DNA from: Epiperipatus broadwayi
Taxonomy: Eukaryota > Onychophora > Udeonychophora > Euonychophora > Peripatidae
Direction: 5' to 3'
Length of the DNA: 64,000 bases
Assembly (NCBI GenBank): GCA_028023455.1
Contig: JAQFVV010012395.1
Location: forward strand, 9,528,654-9,592,653
In this document: positions 12,485 through 25,390 of the stretch, piece by piece
Layout: every line of letters begins with the position of its first letter
How positions within the stretch are numbered: the stretch's first letter is position 1
Translations under genes and position numbers: made by a program
Notes under the pieces: generated by a model
What the model saw: the letters and a program-made list of their open reading frames with translations, nothing else
Told to the model about the DNA's origin: nothing
Databases searched by the model: none

Positions 12485-12697
12485 TTAGTTAAAATCCAAA
12501 GTTTGTTGTAGACGAGTTGTAATTATTTTGGTAAAAACTTTGTATGGAACTGAGAAAAGATTGATAGATCTGTAATTTTTAATATATTCTTTATCATCCT
12601 TTTTAAATAGTAATATCAATAGTGTATTTTTCCAATCAATGGGTACATCTTTATTAGTTAGACATTTGATATATAAATTTGCTGATAAAAATTTCAA
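12485..12697 (-). pseudogene. LINE reverse transcriptase N-terminal fragment
   Basis: A 70-codon open piece with the RT fingers block: PIDWKNTLLILLFKKDD, then NYRSINLFSVPYKVFTKI and TRLQQTLDFN. In functional relatives this block reads NYRPISLLS, so Pro is replaced by Ser here. The palm region continues below 12485 with stops (CHCAFCICRL-KGILFY in place of the VDYEKAFD motif). Confidence 0.85.
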
Positions 12698-13597
12698 TTT
12701 TTTCCTATGCTTATTTTAAGATATTGATTACAATTCCATGTTTACCTGGAGTTTTTTCCTGCTTCATAAATTTAATTGTCTATCTCATTTCTTCATTTGA
12801 AATCCTGAGCAATTCAGAAGATATGGTAGTTATAGGAGATATATTTTCTTATTTTTTATTGCTATGTTATTCTTGATATTAATTCTTCTACACATTTTAT
12901 GATGTCATCTCTCTTTTTAATAATAGTTCCATCTTTTTTTTTTTTTGCAAAAATAAGTTTTCTACCAATACCAAATGATGTTTTACCTTTTTGAGACTTT
13001 TATTCTCTTCTATAGCTTTTCTTCGTAGTACACAATTACACAACTCTTTTTCACATCATTTTACAAAATTCGAGATATTCAATCTTTCTCATTGCATCAT
13101 TTTTATATTTTTTCATATTCCTTCTTTTCTTCATAAATTGTCTTTTAGAAAGTTTTCTTTGATCAATTGTTGCTTTTTTAACCAGCTAAATTTGTTGCAG
13201 TTTTTAAAAGTGTATCATTACCTTCCTATTGATTTTGTTCAAATATAAATCATGTTCAAAATCTGTTAATATTTAAAAATAATTTGCAAGTTCTAATTTA
13301 AATTTATTGGAATGTTTCTGAAGGTTAGGAATATCAACTGTAAATATTATTTTTCTTAATAATTTTCGTCTCTCTAGTTTTGCATTAACTTGTATCTCAC
13401 TAATCAATGATCACTTCATATATTGAATTTATTAAAAACATTACAGTCTTGAAATAATTATTTTTTGTTAATCAAAACATAATCCAATTCTGTTATATCT
13501 TCATTTGGATGTTTTCATATCCATTTTTGTTTAACATTTTTTTCAAAAAAAGAATTCATAATATAAAGTTTTTCTTTTTCTGCACAAACCTATGACT

Positions 13598-13813
13598 TTA
13601 ATTAATAACGCTTTCAGCTTTCAATTGTTTACCAATTCTAGCATTAATGACTCCCATAACAATTTTAAAATGTTGTTTTCTTATCAAAACTCTTTTGTAA
13701 AGACATATAAAAATATCCTCTACTTCATCATCGCAATGAGAACTTATTGGGGCATAAGCCTGAATTATTTGCATTTGATATCTGGTATTAAGTTGAATAA
13801 CTAATATTGTCAC
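13598..13813 (-). pseudogene. LINE endonuclease domain fragment
   Basis: A 71-codon open piece inside the RTE-like LINE. It contains the IIQAYAPISSH block and the strand preceding the catalytic NA residues (MGVINARIGKQ). Frames break on both sides: coding similarity continues upstream to about 14075 in other frames and downstream into the reverse transcriptase. Confidence 0.8.
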
Positions 13814-14401
13814 TCTGCCTGATACACTAAATCTTCACGATGTCATTGTCCCACTTTTTATTTCTAAGTAATCCTATTACACTTGTGCTTTAAATGGATG
13901 CGCCTTTATAAGTACAATACTTGTCAACTTTTAAAATCAATTATTCCTTCTTTTTTTCTTCTAGATTTACGAAGTTCAATAAAGTCCTATTTACAATGAA
14001 ACACTTCTTCAAATTTTTTCAATTTTCCTTCACTTGAAAGTGATCTGCAATTGTAAGTATCTAAATAAAACGTCCATCATCAAATGGCAGCCTGAGTCCC
14101 AACCAGGAGAATCTCAGTACCTTTTGTTATGCTGCTTTGGCTGATGACTTTACAGCCTCCTGAAAATAATAGCCATGACTTATTTATGTCTGTTATGATT
14201 GTAAATATCTTTTACAAAAAAAAAAATCATTCATCCACACATTCATTCTGCCTTAAAGAAAACTCACTGATTTCAGTTAAGAAATCAGGCAACTGAAAAG
14301 AAATCCCATAGTGTTTCTAAACCCAGAGATAAAAAGCCATAAACTCATGGTGTTGGCTAATGTATGTTGGTGAAAAGCCCATCCATGTTTATATACTATA
14401 T

Positions 14402-16706
14402 CAGTCATGGATAAACTTTTTTAGAAGTGGGTCAAAAAAAAAAACATTTTGGCAGGCCAATATAATTGATTATAAAACGCAATAAAGATTCAAAAACAAT
14501 AGTATATTTTGAAAATTCTTTAATACTAATGTGATGAATGAAGCTGTGACTGCATTGCTAAAAGTTCCCCATAATCTGGTTTGAACTGGAATGTACTGAT
14601 TGTCAGTCTGTTTCTAATATAACTCTTTCCCAGTTTCATTGTATTAAAACACCTGTCCACATATATAAAATGAAGCAAATATTGCATTAACTTTCTGGGC
14701 ATGAAATATCAGATTTGGGAAACTTGATTTTGACAAGGACTTCTAGAACTCTAATTTTGGGACATTAAGAAATAACTGTTCGAGGTAATTTTTAGATTGC
14801 AATTCAATTAATTCAAGCTGTAAGTCCAGTCTCACTACTTCACAGTCTACATTAAAAAGCATGCTTAAAATATCCAAGTCTTTTTCAATTGCACTGAAGT
14901 CTTGAAATCGTCATTCAAATTCAAGATGAAGTTTTGTAAGACCATCTTCATAGCTTTAAGCTTATCTTTATTTACTGGAGCTAATGAATTTAAACTCTGG
15001 AAGTGAGACAAGTTGTTTTTAACTAACTGATTAGCAAACAGAGCAAGTTGTAGTTTAAAATCTGATGACCCCTGGTATCATTAATAAATTGACTTTTTTT
15101 TTAATTTTGACATTCAACTTGTTCATTTGGTAGAGATAATTGTGAAAAACGCAAAGTCCGAACACCATGCTGTATTTTCCAACATTTCACAGACCACTAT
15201 TTCTCATAAAAAAATGTTACTATGTCATCTTTCAGCTGCAAACTTCCTCAACACACATTCTGCACTAAACCAACTTATTTTAATGTAATATAGCACATCA
15301 GAGTATTCAGATTGCATTGACTCAAGAAAATCTCAAAATTGTCTTCCCAATTACTTTAAGCATAGGCTTCATATTCAAGGTAGATTTACACAGGACATCT
15401 TGATGTATAATGCAATATAGAAAGACAACATTGTTCCCCTGGAGTATTTTTGATTAAAGATCCCAAAAAATCCAGACTTTTCCCCCTGTCATTTGTGCTC
15501 CATTGGTCATAATATTACATATGTTTGTTATGGATACTTTCAAATTTGAAAGCCCTTGCCAGAAATTCATGAAAAATATCACACTGTTGTTGTTCCCTTT
15601 AATGACCACATGCATACCAATTCCTCAGTAATAGAAAGGTTTTCATTAACAGCTTTTGTAAATAATATTAGCTGAACAGTATCATTTATAGCAATGCTTT
15701 CGTCCATAGTAATGGAGCAAAATTTAAATTGACCAATCTTTAACTCCAACTATGATATCAGATTCTTATTTATCATTTTGAATTTAGATGTCACCGGTTT
15801 TCGAGAAAAGCTTGCAGTTTCAAAATCCTTCTTCTTGTCAGAATATAAAACATCATATACTTGGAGATTACAGTGTTTAACAAACTCACCATCAGAGAAA
15901 GCTTTATTACTTTTAGCAATATTGTATGCTACAATATAATCTGCATGTGTAGCTATTTTCTGAGAACTTTTTTTTTATTTTATTTTTTAATTTGGTGATG
16001 TGATAATTTTTTGCAAAGATCTGCTTTTCATTGAACATTGTTTTATAATTAGAAATTTTCATGCTCAGAATTGAAGTGGCAGAAAATGTTGTATTCTTTG
16101 AAGACTACAATGGTTTTATTGCAGATAAGACACAGTTGTTTATCCTTTACAATTGTGAAAAGTACTTCTATGGCACTAACATTCAACATTTATGAAGTTG
16201 GACCTCATCAGTCTGTCTGACATCTTTCCATTCAAAAATTAGATTCCTGCTCTGTGCATATTCCACAAACCGAATACTGTTATTTTCTGTAGTCATGTGG
16301 ATAAATTTTAACATCTCTGTTGTCATTAATATAAACTTATAAGGAGCAAATTTAATTTTTTTTTCCAAAATCTTGTTTTTATTTTTTTTTAATGTAAATA
16401 TAAAACCAAATAAGTATATTTTAATCATTTTATGTATATTTATTAGGGCAAGTTTCATTTTTTACACATCAAACATTTTTAAGTCAATTTCTAAATAAAT
16501 TTTCACAACTATATTTTGCATCAAAAAATATTCAAATTTCTATGGAAATTTTGGCATATACAAAAAATGGAACACGCCCTTAAATGAATTTTTTTAAACA
16601 CTGAAATTAAAAATTTCTATACTATTGTTTTAAAATCTTTGGCAGGCTGGGTAAAACCTCTAGGTGGGCCGTATCTGGCCTGCAAGTTGTAGTTTGTCCA
16701 TCCTTA
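14402..16706 (-). mobile_element. hAT transposon with 8-bp target duplication, decayed
   Basis: A 2305-bp element bounded by the direct repeat TACTATAT (14394-14401 and 16707-16714), the 8-bp duplication expected of hAT. Ends: CAGTCATGGATAAACT on the left and, inverted, TAAGGATGGACAAACT on the right, so the terminal repeat is degenerate in its first five bases. The minus strand encodes a transposase of the ZBED5/GTF2IRD2-like group: BED finger CLICNKTIVVFKEYN with the following His pair (~16160-16050); AFSDGEFVKHC; FCSITMDESIAINDTVQL; WSLKGTTTV; a CIIHQ-type block (15360-15900); and a C-terminal dimerisation block FASFYICGQVF (~14720-14560). Stops and frameshifts interrupt it. Confidence 0.9.
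16050..16165 (-). pseudogene. BED zinc finger of the hAT transposase
   Basis: The minus-strand frame reads FTIVKDKQLCLICNKTIVVF and continues KEYNIFCHFNSEHENF. The C-x2-C pair and the H-x4-H pair that ligate zinc are all present. BED fingers bind the transposon ends. The frame is lost soon after. Confidence 0.75.
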
Positions 16707-16714
16707 TACTATAT

Positions 16715-19692
16715 AATTGATCATATTATAATAATAGCTGTAACACAAGAACGTATGGAATGGACGTTAGGAATTTGCCCTGCTCAATTTCTTTAAGGCC
16801 TCCAAGTGAAATTAAAGAGTCTCCTTTTAGTTATTAACAAATTTCTTTCTGCAGCCAAAAAAAAAAATCTAAATTAAAGATTAATATATCTAGTTATTTT
16901 TGAATAAAAAATAAATATATTAATCTTTAATTAAGTTTATTTCTGTGATCAAGATAAGGTGATAAAGATAGTGTAATAAATAATTAGTATTAATTATGTG
17001 TGAGTGCAAAAAAGGTAGACGGAAGTTGTTCTATTTCTTTAAATAACAAAATAGTTTGATATTCGCATAACTATTAAAATTGGAATTATATTTTAACTTA
17101 TTCAATATGATAGTAATCATTGTAATATTAGTAAATTAACCTAAGTCAATGTGTTTGGACAGTACTCTATACTATAATAGAAGTATAGAAATTGCTCTAA
17201 GTTAGTTTCTCTTAATATTTATATATTTATCAGTATATTATTTAAATATAACCATTGATGATAATCATTTTATATCTTATTCTTATCATTAATGGAATAC
17301 TTATTAAATATAAAGGTAAACTATGATTTTTTTTTTCTGAAATATTTTTTGCCAGATTTATTCACTATTGTTAAAAAGCTTCTTGTTAAGAATTACTCAG
17401 TCCTAGATTGTTTATAATCGTCAAATATTTCAGTTTAAGATAATCCTATTTGTTTCACGGAAAAACTATGTGGAAAATAAAAAACTATCAACATTTAGAG
17501 ATCCACTTATAGATGAAAGCATTCCTTCAAAAGGAATTTGGCCATAAAGGTTTTTAAAGAGATTTTTTCTTATATGTATAAAGATGGCCACATGTCACTA
17601 TTGATTTAAGATGATCTTTCAGTAATATATCATAATTTTCATTGACTGATAAGAATGTATATTACCCCTTTTGATTTAATTTATTAAGATTAGCAATCGT
17701 ATGAGTTCTTTTTTTTATAAGTATTCTACTTTCTGCTCATATGTTTGATAGTAATATTCTATTAAAAATCGTGACTCCATTTTTCATCAGAAATGTTTTC
17801 ATGTCATCTACAAGTCATGATCTATATTTAATCAAAAAATTTAGATAATAAGTGAAAATATTTGATTCTTGAATAGAAATTGAGCAGTTTCTAAGAAAGT
17901 TCTTTGAAACTTCCCAAGAGTTAACATTAGTAAATTTATTTTTTTATCATTAAACTTAAAGTGAATATTGTATAAACTATTAGTTTTCTATAAGAACATA
18001 TTTTTTAAATAAACTTAACATATAGAGCAGTACTTTTAAGAAATCATCAATGTAAATTTTATTTTATTCCAAGTTAAAAACAGGTTTATAACCTTTCAAT
18101 AAATGTCTTGTTTATTGTGTTATTATGGCCACAATAGTTAAAAATAATTAATTCCAGTTTTTTAGCCTGGCATACTGATTTATCTTAGTATCTTCATATA
18201 TATTAAATCACCGAAACAGAGAATAAATCGTGGTTATTAAACAAAAAAAACAACCAACTTTACTGTTAATAATTCTAAAAACTCATTTTTTATTAAGTTG
18301 AACGCTATTGGCTCTCTGATTCATTACTAGATCATTTTGCGCAATAAACCATGCCTCTTTAATCTTTCTGATTTCTATCATTCCTTTCCTCACATATTCA
18401 GAGGTTCAATTTCTTATACAAATACAATGATGCATTTCTTCTATGTATTTTTTTTTTATATTTCTTTACTAACTGTCTCAGATGTATATAAGGATTAAAA
18501 TAAAAATGTAAATATATAATAATAATAGTTTGTGGAAAAAACATAACAAATCAGTCAAATAATTAGAATGTTACAATAATCGATTATTTAGTTGCTTGAA
18601 TTATCAATTGCTAACCAAAAAAAAAAAAAAGAATGAAGATATATTCATCTAGATTCAAAAGTCCCATTTCATTAATAAATCGACAAGTTTAAAAGGCTTA
18701 TTTCGTTGTAAGAACTGTTTATATATATATAAGTGCAAAAGAAATAAGAATCAAAATATTTACAGATATATGCAAGAAATGTTGCAAGTAGGATTTAAAA
18801 ACAACATTATTGCTGATATCATTAAATGGTTTAAATTCCACTGCATTAAAAATAAGTACAGCAAAAAAAAAAAAAAGGTTTTCAATTTCATTTAATACTT
18901 ACAATAAGAATGACAGAATAAAAATATATGTGAAAAATATTTTAATAATGCATATTGCATTCCGCCATCATAAACAGGCTGATTAACAATTCAAAAAGCA
19001 ACGAAATAACGTCGTGTTTGGGTAAAATATTCCTAAGGATTTTCAAGCATAGGTAAATCGTAGTGTTTTCATCTCTCATCATATACTTTAATGACTCACT
19101 GTCTTTTATACAATAGATCTAAATCAAACAACATTATTGGATATTTCTGTTTCCTTGAACTTGAATTAGAGTACAATTATGCTTTCACTTTATATTTTAA
19201 TAATATAGAAATTATGTATATGTTTGTATGTGTTCGATTGCCAGAGTTTATGACTTAAAGGAAATAGAAGTATTTTGCCTTATGCCAGGTAATATAGCAA
19301 TAGAACAGAAGACACAAGAGCTAAAGATCTCTGGATCAATGTCTGACTAAGAAAAATAGTTATATTAAGCTATCATTTTATTATTTGAAAGTAATATAGT
19401 CTCTTCATTCCTAAGGAACTAAATTATTAAAGCTTTTACTCTGGAATCACTGAAACGATAACAACTATGAATTAACTAAATAAATTTCAAATGTTCTTTC
19501 TAGAGATAATATGATATATTCCTGATAATCTATATTTTACAGTGAGGTTTTTTCAGAGTTTACAAAAGTTGAATCAGTTATTTATAGAGATCATATTTAT
19601 TTTCTCATAATAACTCAAAAGATATTAAGTATTTAATAACATTAGATAGTACATTTCATCTCTAGTTAAGCCAAGTTTTGTTGACTCTCTTA
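16715..19692. other. AT-rich stretch, one hairpin, no gene seen
   Basis: The only strong structure is a perfect 16-bp hairpin, TTAAAGATTAATATAT at about 16874 and its inverse at about 16914-16930. The rest is homopolymers and short TA runs, with no coding pattern. Confidence 0.4.
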
Positions 19693-20298
<606 letters not shown>

Positions 20299-22207
20299 TG
20301 GGTTCTATTAACCAATGTGAATTATATCAACTGTAGAAAGACGATTTATTTCAGAGTTACAAGGATGTAAAATAGAGATATCCAATTCAAGCATTTTAAT
20401 CAAGTCATTCTGAAATAATAATAAATGATATAATTTATTAAACTATAGATACATTTTCAAATAGTAATGATTTTCAACAGATACAAAATATTATTATTAA
20501 GCCTTGATTAAAACTTTATTAGATGGTAAGAAGACATTATCAGGAGATATAGTATTCATTGCTCGGTTTAAGGTATATTGATGAATGAGCCAATATCAGG
20601 CATAATTTGATTATTATATACTTGCTACTCTATAATTTTGACCAATTTGGCTTATAACATAATGAATTAATTATTAATAAATGATTAATATTTATGACTT
20701 TATTACTTGCAGTTGATTTTGATTCCATCTAAAATTAATTTGCTTTAAAGTATGATGTACAATATTAGATTTCATCCATAATTATTTCATGCTTTAAAGT
20801 TTGTGCACTCATGGTTTGATATTTAATAAAATTTTGTACATTGTATTGAGATGCAGTTACTATATTAGCAGTCAAGTGATGATTGGTATTGTAATCCAAG
20901 AAAAGATTGAGTTGAAAAACTTATGTTCAGTTAATGAAGTCAAAGCATGGTAAGTTTATAACTGGTGATTTAATTGACTACAATTTTAAACTTTATTTGA
21001 AAAATTAATTAATTAATTATGCATATGTAACTACATTTTGACTTGCTTTTTCTAGTTCTTAGAAGGCTAGCCGATCTGATAAATGATATTAAGACAAACA
21101 TCATTGGCCCAGATGTTAATAAAACCTCAAGCACCAACAATTTCATAATATTCAATTAATTAGTACTTATTTTATACTTATGGGAATAAATAATCAAATT
21201 TTTAAATACTGAATGATTCAGTGTTAATATGCAGTAATCATAAATTTTCAAATAATATATTATGCAACTAGCATTCAAAAGTTTATTATTTCAAGTGATT
21301 ACATAATGTTAACACTGTATTAATCAGAATTCACAAACTTATAATTGGCTATTTACTCATGAAGTTATTAAAATAAATAGTAATTATATTCTTGTGAAGT
21401 CAAATTATTAGCCATAGTGATGAGAATTTCTTAACTTTTGAATTCAATTGGACATTCACTCTATTTAAATATAGTTATCAGATGATATTTTCATAAAAGC
21501 TGGGAAAAGAAAGAAAAATGGCATCATTTATTGTTTGTAAAGTAGATTTGAAAGTAAAGGGTAGTATGTGACATACTCAGCTCTCATAATGTTAATTGCT
21601 CCAAGTAAATATATATGTATATTAGAAACTGGTTAATACTTAGACAATCCCAATGTAGATAACAATCAAGAATATCAAACTGTCATGTAAGATATATATA
21701 TATATTATAACAGGGCTGTTATATGACACACAATAATATAGTGTGAATGCACAAATATATATAAAAAGTTGAAAGGAAATGTAAAAATAAACTCAGACAC
21801 AAAATTTGTAGACATTTTTCTACATTTACTGGGAATGAAAGGTTAAATAACTCCTGAATTTAAAATAAAATTTTATTATGAAATAAAGATTTTAAAAGGT
21901 CTAATAAAAATTAATATTTTTATTCTGATTTTGAAATTTAAAAAAAAGTATGTTTTATGTTTAAAATAGAACTAATAATTGTAAATATTTCTATTATCTA
22001 TTCTTTTTTAAAAATCTTTTAATCAAAACTTGTATAAAATATCTTTTTTAATTAATGCTTGTATGTATTTCACTAAGTAAAAACATGTAGATCACACCTT
22101 TGGTAAAATTGCAAAGTTGCTTTCAAAAGTAGCTTATAATTAAAAGGGATTTGAAAGGATTAATGATCTTTTTGAAAATATAAGAAAAAAAACTTTTTAA
22201 TAGAATG
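20299..22207. other. AT-rich stretch, no gene seen
   Basis: Unassigned DNA with short TA runs. No coding, RNA or repeat signal that I could support. Confidence 0.4.
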
Positions 22208-22878
22208 TGTTGTTATCACCCCAAACCAATTCTATAAAAGGGCTGATAAAAAAAATATCAGTTCAATTTTTCTTGCAGTTTTTTGTAGAGCTCGACAGAA
22301 GGGTTTGGTTTTAATATTTTAAGCATGTGGCAAAATTGGCCAGCTGCAATGTTTGGATTTCTTTAAGATAGTTCTTGTCTTAATATTTTTGGTGAAGCAG
22401 TTAGCTAATGACTAGCTGCAAAGTTTGGCTAAAATATTTTGTGAAGAGTTAGCTGCAGTATGTTGGTGACTGTAGCAGAAAGTGGCTATAGTAAAGCTAG
22501 CTGCAGAGATGGCTGACCCAATTATACAGAGAACTGCCATGAAGATATAAAAATGCAAGGAATCAGCTGCCCTAATTTACTGCTGAAGTTAGAATCATGA
22601 AGCTGACCCACTTTTATATTCACAGGTCTGCTTAAATATTGAAAAGACATTTTGCTAACATGAAGTCTGAGCCTAAAACAGAAGTGAACCTAAATCAAGA
22701 CCAACTTACCTGGATTATAACTTCCTGAGTATGACTTTTCTGAACTGGTCCTCACCAAGAGAAACCATCAGTTGACAAAGAAGTAGTTATACATATGCTG
22801 CTGTGTCTATTTCCAAAGAAGCAGGAAATAAATGTATTTACAGTGAGTTGTATCTTTTTAATATTTCTTTTGTAACAG
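22208..22878 (+). other. Possible solo LTR (weak)
   Basis: The stretch starts TGTTGTTATCACC, has a TATA-box-like TCTATAAAAGGGC at about 22230-22242, is less AT-rich than its flanks, has several AGCTGCA motifs, and ends TTTTGTAACA. TG...CA ends with an internal TATA box are typical of LTRs. No flanking 4-6 bp duplication and no second copy was seen in this window. GTAGCTGGGTTCAAATAC follows, which looks as much like a tRNA box B as a primer-binding site. Confidence 0.25.
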
Positions 22879-22899
22879 TAGCTGGGTTCAAATACAGTT

Positions 22900-25000
22900 A
22901 CTAAAGGAAGCAAAAGGCAATAATGATTACAAAAGAGTGTTTATTGCAATTGTTATTATGAATTAAATTCATAGATGCAAAAAAATTTATAGATATATAT
23001 TCGAACCCTTTTACAAAAGAGGGTGAGTGAAATACATTAACCATTTAAAGGCATGAATGTATGCATATATATTTATTATACATGTTATTGTGACGTTGCA
23101 TAGAATTAATTACTAACAGATAGATTTGTATGTGAATATGAGGAGGAGTGTTTATGTGCGGAGTTGTATTTTTATATTTTTGTTGTTTATTAATATCATA
23201 AGTTATAGTTATTTAAATAACGTCATTAGTAGTGCATATTTTTAATGAAAGCAAATTAAAAATAAAGCTGGAGAGAGGGTAATAAAAGGAGTTGCAAGTT
23301 GTGCCAAGGGTGATTTCTGTTAATGACACTTGTCATCAGAATTCCAAGAACTGGTCAATTTAGTATTTCAGAACAATGGAAGCTAAAAGCATTCCTGAGA
23401 TAAAGTCATCAGTGTATGGATAGATAAAAAAAATGAGGTGAAAGAGAGTTAAAAGAAAAAAACTATATATATGTCTATATATATATTGAAACAGTAAGGT
23501 CTGCTTTACAGATCTTCGTTTCATCTTTTCTCACCTATTTTCTACCCTCATACCTTAGTTTGAACCCCAATCTATCGTAGTGTGTCTGCAATACGCTTAT
23601 ATACTGAAAATCCTGCCTAATTTTAAACCACGAGCACAATGCTCATATTATATATATAACTCATTCCCAAATAAAATAAAATATTATGGATTATGTATAT
23701 GTTCACATAATTTTGATTTATTAAAAAGTAGGTTATATAAGGCTAATTGCGCACACCCTATGATATGCATTTTAAAACATATCAAAATTTTAAATTGTTA
23801 AAGTTATTTTGTTTGAATCTATTTACAAATATATTACTGTCGTAATATATTTTGATTTAAAATAAAATTCATTTAGTAAATATTCGTTTAGTAAATAGAT
23901 TCAAATATTGCAATTTAAAAAGTAAAATAATTTTCATTTAATTTAATAAAAGTCATCCCAAATATTTCTCTTAAAATAAATGAGGGACAATAGTTTAATT
24001 AGTTAATGTTATATAAGTTTATCTAAAAACAGCAGCTGTCCACTTAAGGTTTTCTTTAATTAGTAAAAGTAATTTTTAATTAAATCTAGTTTGTAATTCA
24101 AATGTCGACAGGGAAATTAACAAAAGAAATTAATTAATGTTGAATTCCTTTAGACATTCGGATAGATTTAATTACAGCTGATAAGTCTGATATATTTTTG
24201 TAATGCTCCAGGGCAGTTTTATTGTTAAAGTTTACTATAAAAAGAAGGGTTTTCTTTTGTCCTAGAGTTTTTTTTCTAATGTTTCTAAGAGAAATCATTC
24301 TGAGTTCTATTCTAGTAATTTGTAAATCTTGACATGACAGAGTAGAGCACAAGAAGGCTATTTCTCTCTGGAATGGTCATCTGCTGCTGTAGACCATCGG
24401 AAGTTATCACACAGACCCCGGAACTGCTGCTGCCAAAAATATGAACATTTCCAGATTTTGCTGTTAAATTATATAAAACCTGCCGACCATCAATCTACCT
24501 AAATGCTTCTCCAGAGGTAACCCTAAATTAACCCAAGAGCTCTTGTGATAACTAACATGCTATAGCTATTTTAAATTGTTTTCTGATATTTCACATAACT
24601 TTATTATGTATTTATTTTAAATATAATCAACATTTTGCTCTCTATCCTTGGGTTAATATTTTCTATTTATTAAGCTTTCTGTTATTTTATTATGATAATG
24701 TGTCAGAATCATCTTTGACTGAGTGAATTATTCCTTTTGTTGAAACTAAGACACCACTATAAAGGCATATTTTAAATTTCTAAATAATTTCCAATTTTTA
24801 TTATCTTGTAAATCACTCGGTCGAGGGCAATTCTTTTCTTTAATATATAATATAATCACATAGTTTAAAATCTACATGTTATTGATTTTAATCTAATATG
24901 AGAGTATGTGGGAGGTCAATGATTAAATAAATGTGTCCCTTAATGCATGATTGCGTATATAAATCTATACTTACTTTTCAAACCCACAAGCATGTATTTT
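22900..25000. other. Unassigned stretch
   Basis: Contains a possible minus-strand tRNA-like box B (GGGGTTCAAACT at about 23560) and a G+C-richer patch at about 24360-24530 (CTGCTGCTGTAGACC, CTGCTGCTGCC). A 72-codon minus-strand frame at 24134-24352 is not recognised. Confidence 0.35.
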
Positions 25001-25390
25001 CCTATTTTAATTACCGTGTTCTACTTTAATTACAAAGTTCATCATTGACGCTGAGATGTGCGGACCCTTTTAAATGAATTTCGGGAAATTTGATCAGGCA
25101 TTTCTCTTAATCCAAGTAAAACCCATTTAGTATGTTTTATATACACTAGTCTCGTATTGCTGGTACATGAATTGTTTGTTGAGACTGCTTTGTTTTACTT
25201 TTCCAAGGATTCTTTACACGGCCAAGTCCGTTCTCTTCACTTGCGGTTTCCAGGCAGAGTGTGTCCCCAAATGACACACCTGGGAATTAAACGCAATCAT
25301 CACCCAGTCGCTAAGTTTCGGCTGTTCATAAAATACTTTCCTACGGGTTAGCAGCAAGATGCCCTCCGTAATCATTCCAAATATTCCATT
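25001..25390. other. Compositionally distinct unique segment
   Basis: Noticeably richer in G+C than its surroundings, without microsatellites or visible repeats. A 64-codon plus-strand frame (25157-25351) has no recognisable motif. It could be a conserved non-coding element, an untranslated exon or an old repeat; the sequence alone does not decide. Confidence 0.3.

Larger units (their letters stand above)
11340..14165 (-). mobile_element. RTE-like LINE, decayed (endonuclease + reverse transcriptase)
   Basis: Reading the minus strand from 14165 down, broken frames give an apurinic endonuclease and then a reverse transcriptase of the type annotated in animals as craniofacial development protein 2-like / RTE non-LTR retrotransposon. 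Visible pieces: an N-terminal TYNCRSLSSEGKLKKFEE (~14060-14000); YAPISSHCDDEVED and KIVMGVINARIGKQ (13598-13813), where the family expects GDFNA, so a catalytic Asp is lost; WKNTLLILLFKKDD then NYRSINLFSVPYKVFTK (12485-12697); and YFAADI near 12060-12080 in place of the FADD catalytic box. A tail with QVRWMD lies near 11430. Several stops and frameshifts make it dead. I saw no clear target-site duplication. The clade assignment comes from remembered motif patterns, not a search. Confidence 0.85.

Noticed and set aside
13592-13804. 70-codon plus-strand frame
   Set aside because: Antisense shadow of the LINE endonuclease fragment.
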